64,000 bases of DNA from Paulinella micropora. Its lineage: Eukaryota > Cercozoa > Imbricatea > Euglyphida. A program made the position numbers and the translations under genes. The stretch is from NCBI GenBank assembly GCA_009731375.1, contig BJOX01000172.1, forward strand, positions 515,037 to 579,036, written 5' to 3'. Of the stretch, positions 61,817 through 64,000 are shown in pieces. Every line of letters begins with the position of its first letter. The stretch's first letter is position 1. The notes under the pieces were generated by a model. That model saw nothing but the letters and a program-made list of their open reading frames with translations, had not been told where the DNA came from and did not search any database.

Positions 61817-63268
61817 ATGCCTGTCCAATACGGAGGAGAACTAGTCCATCAGACTAAGGAACTGCTCACTGGTAAGTATGAATTGAACAAACTTACTGCC
61901 CGTGAAGGGTCGGCTGATGTTGTTCTCACCACTGCGGGAGGAAATGAAAGCACCTTTGAAATCCCTACTCGTCCTTTGAACCTTGCGAGGTCGGTGTTGC
62001 GATTTACTTACACCCCTACCGCATCTGCTGGTTATAATCGTATGTTTATGGATTGCTTGCCTATGATACAAAGAATTGAACTGCGAAGCCGAAGCGGTCA
62101 ATATTTGTGCAATCTTCAACACGTGGGCAATTACACTAAGATGATTTGGAAGCCTGAAATTAAATATGAAAAATTTATGGCACTTGAAAACCACGGGGCG
62201 GGTGTATCTAGCGGGGCTATGCTTCAAAAGTGTAATGCTGGAAAAGTTGAGATAGGAAGTGTAGCGGAAAGAAAGGCAATTACTGATGCGGTCAATACTG
62301 CTGGAGTGGTTGCTGCAGTTCAAGGATATTACAAAGTGCCACTTGTTAATGCCCGCCGTCATAATGATACTGCTCTCGCCGATAGCACTGCTGGAAATTA
62401 TAGCCTTGTTAATGTTCCTTTTGAGGAGGCTAAGTATTTTGAAGGAGGAACTAATGGGCACGCCGACCCTGTCATTAAAGTTAAACTTCCGTTGGGTATG
62501 ATTTTTGGAACTATTTTTGAACTAGATAAGACTATTGGTTTTAATGAAATTTTGGATTTGCGAATCGTGTGGGAGGGTACTAACCGCTCTACTTTCTATG
62601 GAACTGATGCAAGCAGTATTTCTACTGGTGCTGCACAGGTTGCTGTTGGTGCTACTATTTCAAACTTGAATCTGTTTCTTGCCGTAGAGACTGACCCAAA
62701 TGTTGTCCTTGGTGTACAGCAGAAGATTGCGGGAGAAGGTTTCCCATTTAAGATTGAATACCCTATCTCTTGGAAGCAGAACCTCTCAACAACAAGCCAA
62801 AATTTCGTAGTAAAAATGAACCGCTCACAGGGTGAGAGAATTAGAAGAATTTATACTTCCGCATTCCACAACGACGAAAATAAAAATACTGCTTTCGACA
62901 ATGACAACAGAGCGGGTGCTAAGGTTGAAAAATACTATACAACCCTTGACGGCTCGCGACTTCAACAATTTGATGTTGATGTTAAGGAAAATGAAGACTA
63001 TATGATTTTGAAGGATAAGTTGAAGGGAAGTGCTATCCTAAACAGCGATGTCTATCATTACAACTGGTTTCATGTGGATACTTGGGACAATAACCGCCCA
63101 CTATGCGATAAAGATACTGACGGCTATGAAGTAAGCGGTCTGAGCCTTGATACTGAGCGACGATATGAATTTGTCGGCACTACTGTCGCCAATAATCATA
63201 ACCATTATACTTACGCCATTCTTCAGCGAAGTGTGCTTGTTAAGGGAATTGAAATTTTGATGTCTTAA
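61817..63268 (+). CDS. Major capsid protein (double jelly roll)
   Basis: 483 residues, beginning MPVQYGGELVHQTKELLTGK and followed by ESTFEIPTRPLNLARSVLRF. It is rich in short beta-type segments and Asn/Thr/Gly, and ends VLVKGIEILMS. Length, position after the penton gene and the early RPLNL-type strand are what I expect of the double jelly-roll MCP of polinton-like viruses and virophages. Here the MCP is higher in GC than the neighbouring ORFs and has more pyrimidine-ending codons, a usual sign of high expression. A ~75-nt AT-rich leader (TTATTTTTTTCTATAAATAT) precedes it. Confidence 0.83.
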   Translation: MPVQYGGELVHQTKELLTGKYELNKLTAREGSADVVLTTAGGNESTFEIPTRPLNLARSVLRFTYTPTASAGYNRMFMDCLPMIQRIELRSRSGQYLCNLQHVGNYTKMIWKPEIKYEKFMALENHGAGVSSGAMLQKCNAGKVEIGSVAERKAITDAVNTAGVVAAVQGYYKVPLVNARRHNDTALADSTAGNYSLVNVPFEEAKYFEGGTNGHADPVIKVKLPLGMIFGTIFELDKTIGFNEILDLRIVWEGTNRSTFYGTDASSISTGAAQVAVGATISNLNLFLAVETDPNVVLGVQQKIAGEGFPFKIEYPISWKQNLSTTSQNFVVKMNRSQGERIRRIYTSAFHNDENKNTAFDNDNRAGAKVEKYYTTLDGSRLQQFDVDVKENEDYMILKDKLKGSAILNSDVYHYNWFHVDTWDNNRPLCDKDTDGYEVSGLSLDTERRYEFVGTTVANNHNHYTYAILQRSVLVKGIEILMS

Positions 63269-63328
63269 ACCTGCGAGATAGCAATTAATTTTTGATAGTT
63301 AATTTATTTTTTTGATAATATAGGAACA

Positions 63329-64000
63329 ATGTCCCACCAGAGAAATTTAATCGCACAAAATCCTGACGGAGATTTCGTAAATGTAAAAGTCGGGCATGAT
63401 GGTTATCTTGAGACTAATGTTGAAAAAACAGCATTTGGCGAATTAGCAACATCACAATACACACCGATTATACAAGAAACATTTATGTATAATGTAAATA
63501 CCTCTAAGTGGAACACAAGCACTACTAGTGCTACATTGGAGCAAAAGAGTGCTATGGCATATCTAACAACACAGGCAGTTGGAGGTTCAAGATTATTCAT
63601 TGAAACAAAAAAGAAAATTAAATATCGTGCTGGTATGGGTGTATGTGTCAGATTTACTGCTTTGTGGAATACAAATGAAGCAGGCGGATATTCATCTTAT
63701 GTAGGTATTGGTGATTCCTTCTTGACGGACGGATTTTTCTTCTCAAGAGAAAATGGTGTAATGAAAATATACCAATTAAACAACTCCACTGTCATTACCG
63801 AGGTTAAACAAAGTCAATGGAATGTAGATAAAGCAGATGGAACGGATTACTTACCAGCCATTGATTTCAGTAAGGGTAATGTATTTCAGATTAAATATCA
63901 ATACTTAGGTTTTGGGCAGATATCATTTTATATTGAAAATCCAAACACTGGACAATTTCAACTAGTCCATGCTATACGATATGCCAACAGCAAAACTGCT
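63329..64000 (+). CDS. Viral structural-type protein, 3' end outside window
   Basis: Starts ATG 63329 (MSHQRNLIAQNPDGDFVNVK) and stays open for 224 codons to the window end. Segments such as GGSRLFIETKKKIKYRAGMG, YVGIGDSFLTDGFFFSRENG and FGQISFYIENPNTGQFQLVH suggest a concanavalin-like beta sandwich. Comparable proteins accompany capsid genes in protist DNA viruses, so it is probably a virion surface or fibre-base component. Preceded by TTTTTTTGATAATATAGG. Confidence 0.7.
   Translation, partial: MSHQRNLIAQNPDGDFVNVKVGHDGYLETNVEKTAFGELATSQYTPIIQETFMYNVNTSKWNTSTTSATLEQKSAMAYLTTQAVGGSRLFIETKKKIKYRAGMGVCVRFTALWNTNEAGGYSSYVGIGDSFLTDGFFFSRENGVMKIYQLNNSTVITEVKQSQWNVDKADGTDYLPAIDFSKGNVFQIKYQYLGFGQISFYIENPNTGQFQLVHAIRYANSKTA

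Overview
This window joins two kinds of DNA. Positions 1 to about 48,900 look like the nuclear genome of a microbial eukaryote. Genes are broken into tiny exons (25-243 nt) with GT-AG introns made almost entirely of microsatellites, and there are SINE, LINE and foldback remnants and many assembly gaps (N runs). From about 49,000 to the end the sequence becomes AT-rich, compact and intron-free, and encodes the virion module of a polinton-like virus/virophage-type element (packaging ATPase, adenain-like protease, penton, double jelly-roll capsid protein). No N run lies between 45,915 and 51,440, so host and viral DNA are contiguous; I infer an endogenous viral element. The host is not identified. 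Pyrimidine-rich microsatellite introns would suit a myxomycete such as Physarum, but this is a guess.

Host layout. Gene A (+ strand, 5' end outside the window, stop at 22,733) can be followed through 21 exons whose reading phases agree at all junctions but one; it encodes an uncharacterised protein with an N-terminal coiled coil. Convergent to it, a mitochondrial biotin synthase gene (BIO2, - strand, 45,597 to 24,991) is recovered in 11 exons. One exon, expected to carry the radical-SAM CxxxCxxC motif, falls in the N gap 38,272-39,169. Introns hold CTAT/GATA, TC, TACA, ATT, TTC, CCTT and telomere-like repeats, a tRNA-headed SINE, foldback elements, a dispersed element of about 540 bp, and the 3' part of an endonuclease-bearing LINE with CTAT tail.

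The most unusual observation is that many exons are surrounded by truncated copies of their own edges together with the adjoining splice site ('exon echoes'). Copies of an exon's 5' edge lie in the upstream intron and copies of its 3' edge in the downstream intron, always set in microsatellite. One array has 17 such copies (1,887-3,389).

Viral layout (left to right): small basic CxCG zinc-finger and basic ORFs (49,093-50,400), a gene interrupted by an in-frame stop (50,546-50,980), an unknown ORF running into a gap, a large fibre protein with an S74 intramolecular chaperone, a two-TM protein, a GIY-YIG nuclease on the - strand, a small unknown, ATPase, a basic glycine-rich protein, protease, penton, MCP and a partial structural protein. 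Hairpins mark several gene boundaries. No polymerase, helicase, integrase or right terminus is visible; these may lie beyond 64,000 or in gaps.
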